Shown here in pieces: positions 1-12,771 of a DNA stretch of 64,000 bases (position 1 is its first letter; each line of letters opens with the position of its first letter). Both the position numbers and the translations under genes were made by a program. Under the pieces are notes generated by a model, which did no database searches, was not told where the DNA came from, and worked only from the letters and a program-made list of their open reading frames with translations. Source of the stretch: Tetrahymena elliotti 4EA (taxonomy: Eukaryota > Ciliophora > Oligohymenophorea > Hymenostomatida > Tetrahymenidae); NCBI GenBank assembly GCA_000231825.2, contig JH720300.1:360178-424177 (forward strand). The letters are read 5' to 3'.

Positions 1-3000
1 AATTTAGAAAAGTTTATTCCTGCTGATATCAATACTTATAATTATAAATTCATCAAAACGGCTTATTTCTTGAATCGTTTTGACTCCAAAATTATCTCCA
101 GTCTCGAAGTTGATTCTGAAAATTGGCCTCGTCTTTTACCATTATCTCATGTCTTCATAGTATTAGTAGAAATTATTTCTTATTTAAATGAATTAGATAA
201 TAATAATCCTTTCTATGTTCTTTATCTTGCTCGTACCAAGTTCATTCACTCATAAATGCTCTTCCTCCCTACTGGTACTTTGTATCCCTAAGTCATTGAA
301 AACTATTCCAAGTTTTTCAACTAGCTCAAGGAATTATAATTCAAATTACCCCGTTAGACTCTATCCAACTTATACATAGAAAATTCTCATGCTCTTTTAT
401 TCTATTACAAATACAGCTCATCAAAGAAGTCCTTAGCAATTTCCCAAGTAAATAGTTTGAAATAAAATTTAACCTCAGCAAAATTTTTTTAAAAACATAA
501 AAACATATTTGAAGTATTCTATCAAATTTAGTAGAAATTAGATTTAATATTTTTGGATCTATTTATTTAGCTAGTAAATAATAAAAATGAAAAAAGCAAG
601 CAAGAAGAATTAGCTGAAATAATTTTTAACCCAAAAACACAAATGAATTTATTTTTATTTAACTTAAAAAGGAATTATTGAGAATTGAGTTCAATCTAAC
701 AGGTAGAATGGGTAAACGTACAAAATATTAAACATTTAACACATGCTAGTTAGTAGTTTAAGCTTTTGAAAAAGAAGAAGGTGAAGAAAACAAACCACAA
801 GATGTTGAAGAAGAAGAAGAAGTTAAGATTGATAAGGAAGAATTAAAGATTATTGAAGAAGAATAAAAAGATTAAGTTGATGCTAAGAAATTAATTAATG
901 AAATGTAACTTAATATTGCTCCTTAAAACATATCGCTTGATGAAGAATGCGTTCTTTTAGAAAAGCCTGTTATTGATGAAAATGATGAATTTAATAAAAG
1001 TGATATCATCAAAAAAGATGAAAAATCTGAATTAAATATTTATGAATAAGTACTTGTTCTTGGTATTATGAAGCATCACGAAATAGTTAATCCTCATGAT
1101 GATTTATATCATGAATATATCCAAGTAAATTCATTTTAAATAAATATAAATTTTGTGGTGTTTAATCATGTTATTTGGAAAAAAACAGGCTTATTGCAAT
1201 TTATTGATTGATAGAAGTTTGAACTGGATGGTCTTCTCTTGTGGTTTATTATATAGATCACTTAATGAATATATTAGATTTAAGAAAATGGAAAGAGCTC
1301 TTTTACAAATGTAAACTTTAGTAGATTAATATAATGATGGTCTACCTACTTGCTATGACAGAATGAAGTATTTATTCTCTTTGAACTACCCTCACTACTT
1401 TGACTTGCAAAAGACTCTTGCTGAAAAGTATATGAAAGTAGGTATTGTCATGTCTGGCTGCTAAATTTTTGAAAGACTTGGTATGCATGAAGAATGTGTT
1501 GAATGCTTGCAATCAGCAGGACACAATGATAGAGCTAAAAAGCTTGCCGAATAGCACATAAATGTATTCATTTTATTCTATAAAATTTGTTTTTAATTGT
1601 TTTTTTTTATTTAGAATCCCACTCCTAAATTGCTTTGCATTTATGCTGAATTAACAAAAGATATTAAATACTTTAAGTAAGCATGGAAACTTTCAGGTAA
1701 GAAGTATGCTAGAGCTTAGAGATCCTTAGGTAGAGCTTACTTCTACTCAAATATGTTTGATAAATCTATTAAGGCTTTTAAGAAGGCTGTATCAATTAAT
1801 AGATATAACACTGCTCCTTGGTTCACAATGGGATGTGCTTATATCAAAATAAATGATTTATAAAATGCTGCTAACTGTTTCAGTACTGTTGTATCAATTA
1901 ATGAGGCAGATGGTGAATCATGGGCAAATCTTTCTTCTTGTTTAATGAAATTGGGTAAAAAATCTGAAGCATTAAGCACTCTTGAATAAGCAACAAAATA
2001 CTGTGAAAGAAACTGGCGTATCTGGGAAAACCTACTTTATATTTCTCTTGCAAACTAAAAGTTTTATAAATACTTTGAATGTATTGAAAAGTTAGCTGCA
2101 TTAAATCAAAAATCAGTTATTGATGACGAAACTGTTGCTAAAGTAGTCTAAGTCTTTAAATACTAAATGTCTAGATATCATACCTCCGACTATAAGCATT
2201 AATTCTTTACATACAGAAACAGGTAATTTTGATTTAAAAATCATTTATTTTTTAACAAAAATCATTAAATGTACATCTAATAGATTTCTCTAAATTTTCC
2301 CAAAAAGATTGAAAGAGAAAATAATTTTTGTTTTCAACCTTAAAAAAGAAAAACATCATCAAAATATCCCCTAATTTTATTATTAAAAAACAAATTAAAA
2401 TTTTTTTTAGTTTGATTTACTCTTCAACATTGGCTTTTATCAAAAGCAGTATTAACTTAGTAGTGTTAAATAATAAAATCTATATAATTTATATTCAAAA
2501 ATTAACAATTAAATTATCATACAAGCTTTTAAAAGATGTTTTTCTTATTGCTAAAATGAACTTTTAAGGAATTTCATAAATCAATTAAATTTATTTTCAC
2601 ATTTTATGATTTTCTAATAATGAATAAAAATAATATAGAATTGAAAGACTTTTCAATTTCTTGTAAAATGCAATTGGTGAGAAACACTATGTTTGGAAAT
2701 ACTGGGCTGAATTTAAAGAAATAGAAATTGACTTTGAAGAGTTCTAAACTCTCTTTTTGATAGAGACTAGAAAGATTAGAAAGTCTGAAAAGGAATAAGG
2801 TATTGTTAACAGTAAGCACAATGCTTCATACTTTGGTGAAGATCCAGATTGGGAAGAAAAGGAATTATAAGAAGATTTCGAAATGAAGAAGATCTAACTT
2901 TTAAATAAAATTGCTGATTTGAGAATGAAAACTTGCTAAGTTATATAAATAGCTGGCTGGTAGATTGAAAAGTAAATTTTATATTTTAATTAAATTTGTA

Positions 3001-3188
3001 TATTAATAAATTTATACATTAAAAAAAGGAAATAATGTGAACTTCTTTTTGAACACACAAAGCTTTTAGTAGAAGCTTATAAAAAAATAAATAATGAAGA
3101 AAAAAATAAAGAACTTGATATGTTCATTAAATCAATTAAAAACACACTTGAACAAACTTTGGAAAAATAAGTTAAATTTAACTAATGA
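1..3188 (+). CDS. TTC27: TTC27 (Emw1-type TPR protein), 5' end missing
   Basis: Tetratricopeptide-repeat protein of the TTC27/Emw1 family, a conserved essential eukaryotic protein with no fully settled role. Exons by phase are 1-447, 672-1124, 1189-1563, 1615-2222, 2639-2971 and 3029-3188, ending at TGA 3186-3188; about 791 residues are visible. The family is recognised from the LTGRMGKRTKYQ segment (family LTGALGKRTRFQ), from MERALLQMQTLVDQY and QIFERLGMHEECVECL, and from a run of TPR helices including ALGRAYFYS-like and AWKLSGKKYARAQRSLG. Residue spacing around the first intron equals that of the animal protein, which fixes the 448-671 intron although part of it is open. An acidic Glu/Lys-rich insert lies near 770-880. 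The true start is left of the window. Confident in the family, less in the exact ends of the 2223-2638 intron. Confidence 0.9.
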
Positions 3189-4697
3189 TTTTAATCAATA
3201 AAAAAATAATTTAAATTAATTTAAAATAAAAATATTCGTAATTTATGAAGTTTATAGATCTTGTTATCCTCCTATCAATTTTTAAAAGTCTTTGTTAAAT
3301 ATCTTAATCAATATGATATTCATGTTATTTTCAATTATTTTCTATTTAATAAAAATAACCTAAACAAATGCCATTTCACATCTTTATATTCTAAAAACCT
3401 CTATTAAAAATTATAATTTAAAAATGAAAAAATCAGCCAAAAATGTCATTTAAATTCTCTAAATAACATTCTAGACACCTTTCTGTTCTTTTTTATTGTA
3501 AAATTTAGTGTCTTTTTGAAGGTTAGACAATTAAACCATGAATTTTATTTTCTTATCAATGTTGCTATCGGAATTTTTAAATGAATAGACTCTATTCATA
3601 TCCTAGTCTTTCTTTGTGCTAAGTAAAGAAATAAAAATCACTGTTAAAATTTTTTTTACCAACAACTTATAAAAGAAATATAATATTTTTAGAAATATTC
3701 TTACATCATAAATGATAAGATTTTATTTGTCTACTCATTTTATTAAAAATACCAACAAAAAAATTATATTTTTTTCTTTAAATATTTTGAATAAAATTTA
3801 TTATAAATCCCAATTCGAAGAGAGCAAATTTTATCAATCTGTAATCTTTCAAACATTTATCGATGCTTATTTTTATCGTTTTTGTGTTTATTTGTTTGTT
3901 TTATTCAATGAATTTCACATCCAAATTGATTTAATGTTTAGAAGATATTAATAATTAAAGTGTTAATTTAATCTATTTATATTACTATTTTGTAAATATT
4001 TTCTGATACTTTATTTATCATTATTAATTGTATAAACTGATTATTTTCACTTCTCATTTTATGCTAAGTGATTACTTTTTACATTAATGATTACATGTAT
4101 TGTTTATAAATACAAACTAATGCATTAACCATTAGAATATCAATTACTATAATTTTTTTAATAAATAATTTTAATCTATTTTATTATTATAAAGATGATT
4201 TATTTTACAAACATTTTTAGTAGTTGAGCCCTTAATACGCAAGACAAAGAATAAATTGGTTAAGGATATTTTGACTAGATATAAGAACTCTAAATTTTGT
4301 AGATACTTTAATTGGTAGAAAAGGAATAAAATAGAAAAAATATATAAACAATTGTCATTTATTTCTAGAAAATTACTCGATATTGCATTTTGCAGTGTGA
4401 GAAAGGTTAAGGAAATGATGGATTATGATAATTTTTTGATAATACCACCTACCATTTTATTAAAATTAATGAAGCTTAAGCAAATTTGTAGATAGAGTAG
4501 AAAGAAAGAAGACAGATAAGTAATAGTTAATCAAGTGATTTATTTAATACTGAATATAACAGATTTCTTACTTTTACTTGTGAAAATAAATCTGAATAAT
4601 CAATCTTTTTTAAATATAATCAAAATTAATTAAATAAAATATCTAAGATATCAATCAAATTAGATTTAGTAGCTAGCTACATTTACAATTAATATAT
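3189..4697. other. Spacer between TTC27 and the nucleotidase gene
   Basis: AT-rich spacer of about 1.5 kb. Most of it shows nothing beyond A/T tracts. From 4199 to 4834 one plus-strand frame stays open (TGA to TGA), has lysine-rich codon content up to about 4500, and runs into the start of the next gene in another frame. It has no good early ATG, so it is not called as a gene (see findings). Confidence 0.5.
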
Positions 4698-5840
4698 ATG
4701 AGTATCAGTAGTAACTACAAGACTGTTTTAATGGGAATCTTAGGAGGTTCTATCGTTTCTCTTCTTGTCTGGTCTAAGTTTAAAAAACAAATAAAAGAGT
4801 CCACTAGATTAAAAAAATACTATCTACCTTTTGATCCAGTAAACCAAGAAAGAAAGAGAGTAGTAGAAGGATGCGGTGTTTTGAGTGATATGAAAGAAAA
4901 GAACCATGATCACGCAAATGAAAGAATTGTTATTGGTGATAGTGAACATTTAAAGAAAAAATTAGCTCATATGAGAAAAGATGGTCTTCAAGAATTACAA
5001 ATTCTCAGTGACTATGATCAAACTATTACAGCTTTTGGATCTCCTGATGAATAAGAAATTTCTACTTTTGGTGTAATTGCTAAATCTAAGAGAGTTACTT
5101 AGAAATATATGGATGAAATGGCTAGTTTATACAAACATTATAGTCCTTATGAAAAAGATTCAAGCATAGATAAGTAAACATTAATAAAATATGTCACTGA
5201 GTGGTATTAAAAGACTGCAGAATGCATCGAAAGTGAGCACATGACTAAAGAATTGCTTTTAGAAGCTATTCATGATTCAGGAGTAGCTTTGAGATATAAT
5301 TTCAAGTAGTTTGTTAATGCTTTGCAACATATAAATTTACCTTTTTATGTTATATCTGGAGGTATTTCACCCATCATCATGTCTTGTTTGGAAAGTGTTG
5401 TATGCACTAAAAAGTTCTCAAACTTCTTTTTATATAGTCAAGAAGGTTACTTCGATGAAAATGGGGTTCTTATTGATTTGTAAATGAAGGTTAATACTTG
5501 TTCAAAACACGAAAAAGTAAATAGTAGAGAATTCAATTTAAGAAAAAATACTTTAATTTTTGGTGATTTACATCATGATATCTACATGAAAAATGAGTTA
5601 GATGGTGAAAATGTTATTTCCATTTTATTCTTAAGAGATAAGATGATAGATTAAATTCCTAATTTAAAAGAGCACTGGGATATTATCATAACTGGTAATG
5701 GTTCCTTCATCACTCACCAAGCTCTTCTCAATTACATTTCAGGTGCTGAATATGAAAATTTAAAAATGGAAGGCGAAGCTAAAGAAATATTTGCTACGAG
5801 CTCTATATACAGCGAATTAAGAGATATCTTAAGAAATTGA
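4698..5840 (+). CDS. Cytosolic 5'-nucleotidase III-like (UMPH-1 family, HAD superfamily), membrane-anchored
   Basis: Single-exon gene of 380 residues. The family removes phosphate from pyrimidine nucleoside monophosphates (UMP, CMP) using an aspartate nucleophile and Mg2+. The HAD nucleophile motif is seen as LSDYDQT, with Asp105 and Asp107 as catalytic pair. Later come the phosphate-binding VISGGI, the substrate-loop segment YFDENGVL, and the metal-site motif FGDLHHDIYM in place of the usual GDSxxDxxM. The tail LKEHWDIIITGNGS matches the family end. Unusually, residues about 8-26 (VLMGILGGSIVSLLVW) form a hydrophobic segment followed by Lys/Arg, so the enzyme is probably tethered to a membrane with the catalytic domain in the cytosol. 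The ATG is the first in frame; no introns are needed. Substrate is inferred from the family. Confidence 0.85.
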
Positions 5841-6841
5841 TTATGAGATATGTCAAAGATAATTAATTAACAAAATATCCTTATTTATAATATATATAAT
5901 TATTTAATCACCAATTGTATTTTGTATTTATATAAAATATCTTTTTTCTTTATTAGTTGATTTTTCCTCATCTCCCTTTATTCACTAAAATATCTTAAAC
6001 TTGTTTGTAATTTAATAGGCTGAGCTTTAAAATTAATCTTCTTAAAAGAAATAGGCTAGGAGATAATAAAAGTATTTTAAATAGTAAAATAATTAATTAA
6101 AACTATGAATTTTATACTATCTGATATATGATTTAATATATTAAGTTTTAGCCAAATTTTTATCTTTAAATTATTTATATTTTAGTTTTTTCGTTAAAAA
6201 GAAAAATATTTTTTATTAAATATCTCGTGTGTATAAAAAAATTTAATTAAAATTGATTAGCAAAAGAGACTAAATAAAATATGGGTATTTGAGATAAAAA
6301 AATTAGAAACATTTAATGTAGAACAAAGTAAACTTATTATAAAATCTCTAAATAATATTAACTATGAGCTTATTAATTTATGAGTAATTTTTTATATTTT
6401 ACAATAATAATTAAATAAATAGATATACATTTAATAATTTGAGTGATTAACTGCTTATTAAATGCTCTGGAAATTAATATTTATTATATTTTTAATAATA
6501 TCTACAAATAATTCATGATTATTTTTAGAGTAAAATAAATATTCTTTTTTGCATGAAACCTAAAAAGAATGCATTCACAAAGAAAAACAAATGATCTAAA
6601 AATTATTATAATTATGATTTGAAAGTAAAGATTTAAATCGATATAAAAAAAATAGATTTAATAATTTTTTGTTATTTTTCTATTATTAATAGACGACTGT
6701 AAAAAGCAAGATATTAGTAAGGAGGAATATACATTTTATTGCTTAATTTTTGATTACAAAAATACACATTTGAGTTTAAAAATAATTATGTTTTCTTTCT
6801 AAGTTATTAAAATTGCTAAATTTGAATAAATCTGTTTGTGT
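5841..6841. other. AT-rich spacer between convergent genes
   Basis: About 1 kb between the end of the nucleotidase gene and the 3' end of the minus-strand J-domain gene. I see only A/T-rich sequence with no long open frame, hairpin or repeat that stands out. It presumably holds the two 3' UTRs. Confidence 0.6.
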
Positions 6842-7873
6842 TCATGGATTTTATTTTTATTGAACTTGTTGTGATTATTAATCTTATTATTCTATGCTGA
6901 TTGCCTTCTCCTAAATTTAATCTTTAAAATCGAATTTAAGACGATTATGGAAGTCTTCCAATTCCTGGTTTTCTTGCACTCTGAGGAAGAGTTAAGATCC
7001 TTTATCAATTTTTTTAAATATTTCATGTCTTCTTTCTAGAGCTTATTAAACGATAGGGATACTGATTAGGATGACAGCAGCAAGTGCTACTTTTTCTAAT
7101 TTTCTTGCTTTCTTTTCTTTTTTTTTCATAACATAATCTACAGCAGCATCTGTAGCTGCTGCCTTTTAATTCATAATATCAATATTTTCATTTAAAACTT
7201 CTTAGTATTTTAATTAATGTCCAAATCTAAAATTAACTTCATTTTCATTATTCTTGATAAAAGCAAATTCATGTCTAACTCTTTCATCCATAGACATTTA
7301 CCTTTCAACCACATCTTCATATACAACCACTTCTTCAGGTTAGCGTTATATAGGTTTTGAGAAAAATTTTTCATATTCTTTATTTAGATCTATTGTGTCA
7401 TCAATTTTCATTCCATCAAAAGTGAAACTTCTCTTCTATTCTTTTTTACCATCAGTTGTGTAATTTTCTGCATTAGCATTATCCTAAGAATCATCATTCT
7501 AATATCCTTTATCATGCTTATTTTGTTTACCTTCTTTTTCAGCTAATTCATCATCATATTATCTTCTTGTTTATGGCTTCTTTAATACTTGATAGGCTAT
7601 CTTAATAAACTTAAATCTATCTACATCTGATCCTTTATAGACATCAGGATGGTAAGTTTTAGCTAGTCTTAAATAATTTGATTTAATTTCTCTAGCAGTA
7701 GCATCTTTACGTACTTCTAATAATTCATAATAAGACAATTTTTCTAAATGAGATGTATTTGGTTATGTAGCATTTGTATTTGTGCTAAACCAATAAGATA
7801 ACGCTGATCTATTCATTCTAGAGAATGTTGTCTAAGGAGCCTTAAAACCCATATTTAATATATTTCTAATCAT
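6842..7873 (-). CDS. J-domain (DnaJ/Hsp40-type) protein, probably mitochondrial, one membrane segment
   Basis: Single-exon gene, 343 residues. The J domain (about residues 46-110) stimulates Hsp70 ATPase through its HPD tripeptide, seen here as TYHPDVYKG with His75-Pro76-Asp77; flanking helices read YYELLEVRKDATAREIKSNY and FKFIKIAYQVLKKP. The N-terminus (MIRNILNMGFKAPQTTFSRM) is basic, hydroxylated and lacks acidic residues, as expected for a mitochondrial presequence. After a charged middle region come Lys-rich KKKEKKARKLEK and a hydrophobic stretch VALAAVILISIPIV (about 262-276), a likely single membrane span, then a Gln-rich tail. This type-III architecture recalls inner-membrane J proteins, but I cannot name an orthologue. 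The start is the first ATG after an in-frame TGA; the stop is TGA at 6842-6844. Confidence 0.82.
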
Positions 7874-9485
7874 AAATGTATTGCTTAAATATCTTTCACT
7901 ATATTTTGTTCAGAGCAAGTCCTTAAAACAAACCAATAAATAAAAATAACCAAATCTAAAAAGTTGAATTAAATTAATTAATACAAGTTAAATTTTTATC
8001 AATTAACAAAAACACTTAGCACTATCAAAATTAAATGAAAAAATAATCTAATAAGATTCTTTAAATCGAATTCATAAAAATTTTGAGTTTCTAGAAAAAA
8101 ATTAGAATCCTACTTATTTACACAAACTTCAAAAAATTCAAAGATATTTTTTGTTAAAATACTCATATTTATTCAATTCAATACATCATTATCTATCAAA
8201 AAAAATAATGTAGTGAGTTTAAATTTAAAAATATGAACTAACTTTAATCACACTTTATGAAAACATTTTTTACTTTTAAATTATTATTTAAATTTGCTTT
8301 CAATTTTATTCAATTTCAAATGATTTCTTTAATATTCTTTTGTATAAAAAAAATCCAAATAAAATTTAAAGTTAAAGATTATTATAGCTGATTTCTTTAG
8401 TATTTTAACTTAATAGCTATTATGGCTTTTTAAAATATTAGTTTTATAAGTTATTTATTTAAAATGATAGAAATTTTTTTAAATAAAATAGTAAAAAGCA
8501 TTAAACATGTTTACAAGCAAGGTATTTGTAAATAAATGCACCATCCTTATGTTAAACTTTGTAAAATTAAGATTGTAAAAATTAAAGAACAATAAATAAG
8601 GAAGATTTTAATTTTATGATTGATAATAAATAAATTCTCAAACAAAACAATTGAATAAAACGATGTAGCTGGGATTTTATTGATTGATGATAGACTTAAT
8701 ATCTTGAAAGATTAATTTTGATGAATATAATTAGCAAATAAATTTATTAAGGTTTCTAGTTTTACATAAATTCAAAGCCAATTAAATTATTATATTTAAT
8801 AATAACTCAAGAAGTTGATCAATAAATATTATCAAAAACCAAAAAAATATGATCAAATTAAATTAAATTATTATTTTACCAAAAAATGAAAATTTTTGAT
8901 AATGACTAAAAAGTTATTTTTTTTCATTTATTTTTTGTATTTTGTTTAAATGATTTAATTTAAAAGTTGAAAATAGGTTTTTACTTCAGCAAAAAAGATG
9001 ATTTTTGCAGCTTTATAATTTTTAAAAACTTAATAATTACTTTAATTTTGCAAGATAACAAAATTACTGGCATTCTTAAAGAAATCAATCAAAAATATAT
9101 AGCTTATTTTTAGTTTTGATGATATAGATGAATTTTTAGAAAAATATATTAAATACTTATTGATATCAATTGAAAAGTGAATGATGAGGAAATAGAAAAA
9201 ATTATGACAACTTATTGCATTCATACTATTTTAATATACTACATACATACAATGCTTGATCCTTTAAATTTTTAGTTGATTAACCTATAAATTAATAAAT
9301 TGATTGATTGAATAGTTAATTTGTATTAAGGTTGCCTTCTTCGCATATTTGTATTTCTTTATATCAGTGAAGTAAAAAAATACTATATTTTAAAAATATT
9401 AAAATTCATTAAATTTCGATAAGAAAAAGGAAAAGCAAAGCATAGATATATATTAAGAAATAGAAAGTTTGTTTGAATATTTAAA
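7874..9485. other. AT-rich spacer, probably divergent promoters
   Basis: About 1.6 kb between the divergently transcribed J-domain and coiled-coil genes. It should carry both promoters, but I recognise no specific element. Short open stretches inside it are A/T-driven and show no protein-like composition. Confidence 0.55.
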
Positions 9486-11728
9486 ATGAAAAGCAAGGAT
9501 TCAGACTCTGGTTCTTCATAGTTTGAGCAGATTGATTCTGTGAATATGAATGACATTCCTGATCCATTTAGAGATAGCATTGGTAATATCAATTTCAATT
9601 TATTCTAGTTATATTAAATCTACTTTTCTATTTAGCTTATCGTGCTTCAATGGCAGCAAGAATAGGAGATGTTAATGATATCAAGACTTTAAAACAAAAA
9701 ATTAAAATACTTAAAGCAGCAGTGATAAAAGAAAGAGAAACAAAAATTCAAATGGAAAAGAAAATAGAATAATTAAGTGCAAGCTATTTGGACTCTTAAA
9801 AGCTTATTGAAAAGAAAGTATTCATTTCTTTATTTTTAGAAATTATGCTAAAAAAGACAAGCTAGATATTTATATTTTTGTGATCTTTGATAAATTTTTA
9901 CAGCAAAACACATTCGCATTAACAATCAGTTCATATTTTATTTAATATAATCTAAAAAAGGAGGAGACTATTATTTATTAGGAATAGCAGCTCTAATAAT
10001 TCCGTGAAAAGTTAGTGCTCCTTGGCCATGAATCAAATGTAAATTATTTATTTTATTCTAACTAAAAATTAAAAGTAATATTCCTTCCTGATAACAAATT
10101 TAAAACTAATATCAGAAAACAAATAAGAAAAAAAATCATTTTTTAGATCTGATCTTATTATTTTTAATCTTTAATTCTCATAAGAATGCTTTAATTTTAT
10201 ATTTAATTATTTTATTGAAATTAATATAGAAATATTTAGATCTCTACCACAAGACAAAGAATTAGATTATCTAATAAAATGATAGTACAGCTATTAGATA
10301 AGCTGAAGATGGGGATTCGATATTATCAAGCTTTAAGCAAATTATTGGATTGTCTGGCAGCTCTAGCAATTAGGGTACCTAAAATGCTATTGCAGAGATC
10401 TAAAGATTGCAAAAAGAAAACTTTATGTTAAAAGAAGAAATTGAAAAGTAAAAAGTTGCTCTTAGTAATGCAGAGTAAAAAGGAAAGTAAGAAGCCATGG
10501 AAGTCAGCAAGAAATAAATGCAAGAAGTCAATAAAAAAATAGAATCTCTGAACAGTTAAATTTAGGATTTGAAAGCTAAGGTTGTGGACATTACCACTCA
10601 ACTCTAAAACAAAACATAAGAACTTCAAGAAAAGGACCAGATCTTAACTCAACTTAAATAAGAAACAAACTCTAAAAATTAAACTATTGAAAAAATGAAG
10701 AATGAACTTGAGTTTACTAGTGATAAATGCAAGAAAATGGACTCTAAAATAACTAACTAGTAAATGATTTTTCAAAATGAAGTATTCATAAAATTGTTAT
10801 TCTTTTTCAATTAAATAGTCTAAGTGAAATAGAATAAAAGACCAATAGGATCACATAAATTGAAGCTTAATTTGAATTATTAAAAGTCGACAAAGAAACT
10901 CTTTAACAATAGGTATATCTTATTTTACTTAAAAAAATCAATACACAAATTAATCATAAATAAAATGAAATGAAATTTATTCTTCTTTAACATTAAACTT
11001 ATTTCCTTTTTTAATAGGTTGATTCAATGGATTCAAAAGTTATGCTCTTTACTATGAAGAGAATTTAGGGCTTATTTGAAAATAACTGCTAAGTAAAATA
11101 ATTTTTGAAAGAAATTATTACTCATTATTTATTTTATTAGATTATTTGCAGAAAAGATTTAGAAGGATAACATATTTTCGATTTTGATTCAGTTAAAGAA
11201 AGATTTACTTTAAATGCTCTTGATATTAGAGATATTATATGTGAGTTTGAGCCTGAGCCAATCCTTACTTTATAATTAGGAGTAATTTTATTTTAATTAG
11301 AAATAAATAAATTCTTTCATAATTTAAAAAATTGCTATTTTTTGGATATAAAATAAATAAAAGATTAAACTTCAATAAAATAAAGAGAATATTTTTAAAA
11401 GAGCAATTTTTAAGTTGATTTGAATTTGAGTTAATTTATTAAATAAAAATAATTATTTCAAGATAATTAAAATATCGATTTTAAAAATTAATAGAAAAAT
11501 GATTCAATAATATTCAAAGGTGGATCTGATTTAAAAATAATAGAAAAGAAATTAAGGTATTGATTATTTAAAAAATGCTTAAAATTAATTTTGTTTAATA
11601 ATATATATAGAAATTTCTTAAATACTGCTCCTGTTAAAAGAACTCTAACTAGATAATAAACTAACAATAAATAATAAGGTTAATAACAAGGCTTATTAGA
11701 TAATATGTTTTCATTCTTAAATAAATGA
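9486..11728 (+). CDS. Coiled-coil protein, function unknown
   Basis: Predicted 545 residues. Exons from phase: 9486-9582, 9636-9817, 9961-10038, 10230-10759, 10819-10912, 11018-11556 and 11611-11728 (stop TGA 11726-11728). After an acidic Ser-rich head (MKSKDSDSGSSQFEQ) almost all of residues 50-360 are heptad-like Glu/Lys/Gln-rich helix, for example KQKIKILKAAVIKERETKIQ and KKIESLNSQIQDLKAKV. A compact segment follows (VMLFTMKRIQGLFENNCQ ... DIRDIICEFEPEP), then a Gln-rich C-terminus. This resembles tethering or cytoskeletal coiled-coil proteins only in general form. The stretch 11282-11510 is open but very AT-rich, so an extra intron there is possible. The 10760-10818 intron is preferred over one at 10782 because only it restores the frame. 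Confidence 0.72.
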
Positions 11729-12771
11729 AGAGAAAATACTACTATATCAGTTATTTTTAACAAATTAGGTATCTCACTCTATATAGAGTAGTTAGTTAGT
11801 TAATCAATCTTTAATTACTAGAGTTACTTAGAATCAATAAATAATTTAACCCATCATAAAAAATCAAACTAAAAAATTTAAACAACGTCAAATCATAATT
11901 ATAAATTATTCCAAATTAATTAATCTTATAGCTAAATTATCTACCTTATTTCACTCTCTATAAATTCTATATAATAATTTTTAAATAAATAAAATGTATT
12001 CCTCAATTCTTGCAATAAGAATTCTCATTTTTTATTATTAAATTAATTAGAAAAAAGCTGAATTTTTATTTTCAAACTGATAAATCAAACATTACAAATT
12101 AATTATAAAAATCTTTAAACTTTTTTCATCTTTAGTCATTCAATCTAGTTAAATATATTTTTTTTACAAATATGGTTTATTTAATCTACTAAGTATTCAT
12201 AAATGATTAAATTAAATTTCTTAGAACTCTTTCTATTTTTAGGAAAAAAGAGAATTATTGTAAAATCAAATTCCTATTCTAATAAATATATATTGGAATG
12301 AAATTTTAAAAAAATATATGATGATTACATTAATATTTTTTTAAAAAATGAATGAAAGAAATTGTGTATTTTGAACTATTTTTAGTGATTATTCTAATAA
12401 TGAAATAAATATCAAAACCTATTTCAAAATCCTTTTTTGAATAATTAATTGTCAATTGTTTACAATAATTGAAAGAGAAAAAGAAAGGTATACATAAATT
12501 AAATAATAAGAGATGAATGATTATGTGTGTGTTTTTTTTTGAAATTTGATGGATTCAGTATTTGGTAAAAAGAAAGATTTATATTATTTTGAATTAAAGA
12601 AAAAAATTTTTTAATATTCATGAATAATTGAATGAATGAAAAAATAAATAGCTTTGCTATAGCATAAAGTTTAAATTTCAACTTAAATAATATTCACTTA
12701 TAATTTCAATTGATAATCTATAGATAAAACTAGTGTACTTTGACTTTAAATAACTCATCTTATTTTAACAT
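11729..12771. other. AT-rich spacer
   Basis: About 1 kb, strongly A/T-biased, with no supported gene. It separates two plus-strand coiled-coil genes and should contain the promoter of the downstream one. No repeats or structured RNA seen. Confidence 0.55.

Noticed and set aside
571..671. Open coding-like stretch (KQEELAEIIFNPKTQMN) between TTC27 exons
   Set aside because: Including it adds residues absent from the family and ends in TGA; leaving it in the intron gives exact spacing to the animal protein.
3712..3951. Plus-strand 79-codon frame rich in Phe, Ile and Tyr
   Set aside because: Low-complexity AT-driven peptide between two real genes; stays open only because TGA is rare at this composition.
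11093..11150. Apparent GT...AG intron (GTAAAATAATTTTTG to TTTGCAG) in the 9486-11728 gene
   Set aside because: Splicing it would put the following exon out of frame; reading through keeps the frame and gives sensible protein.
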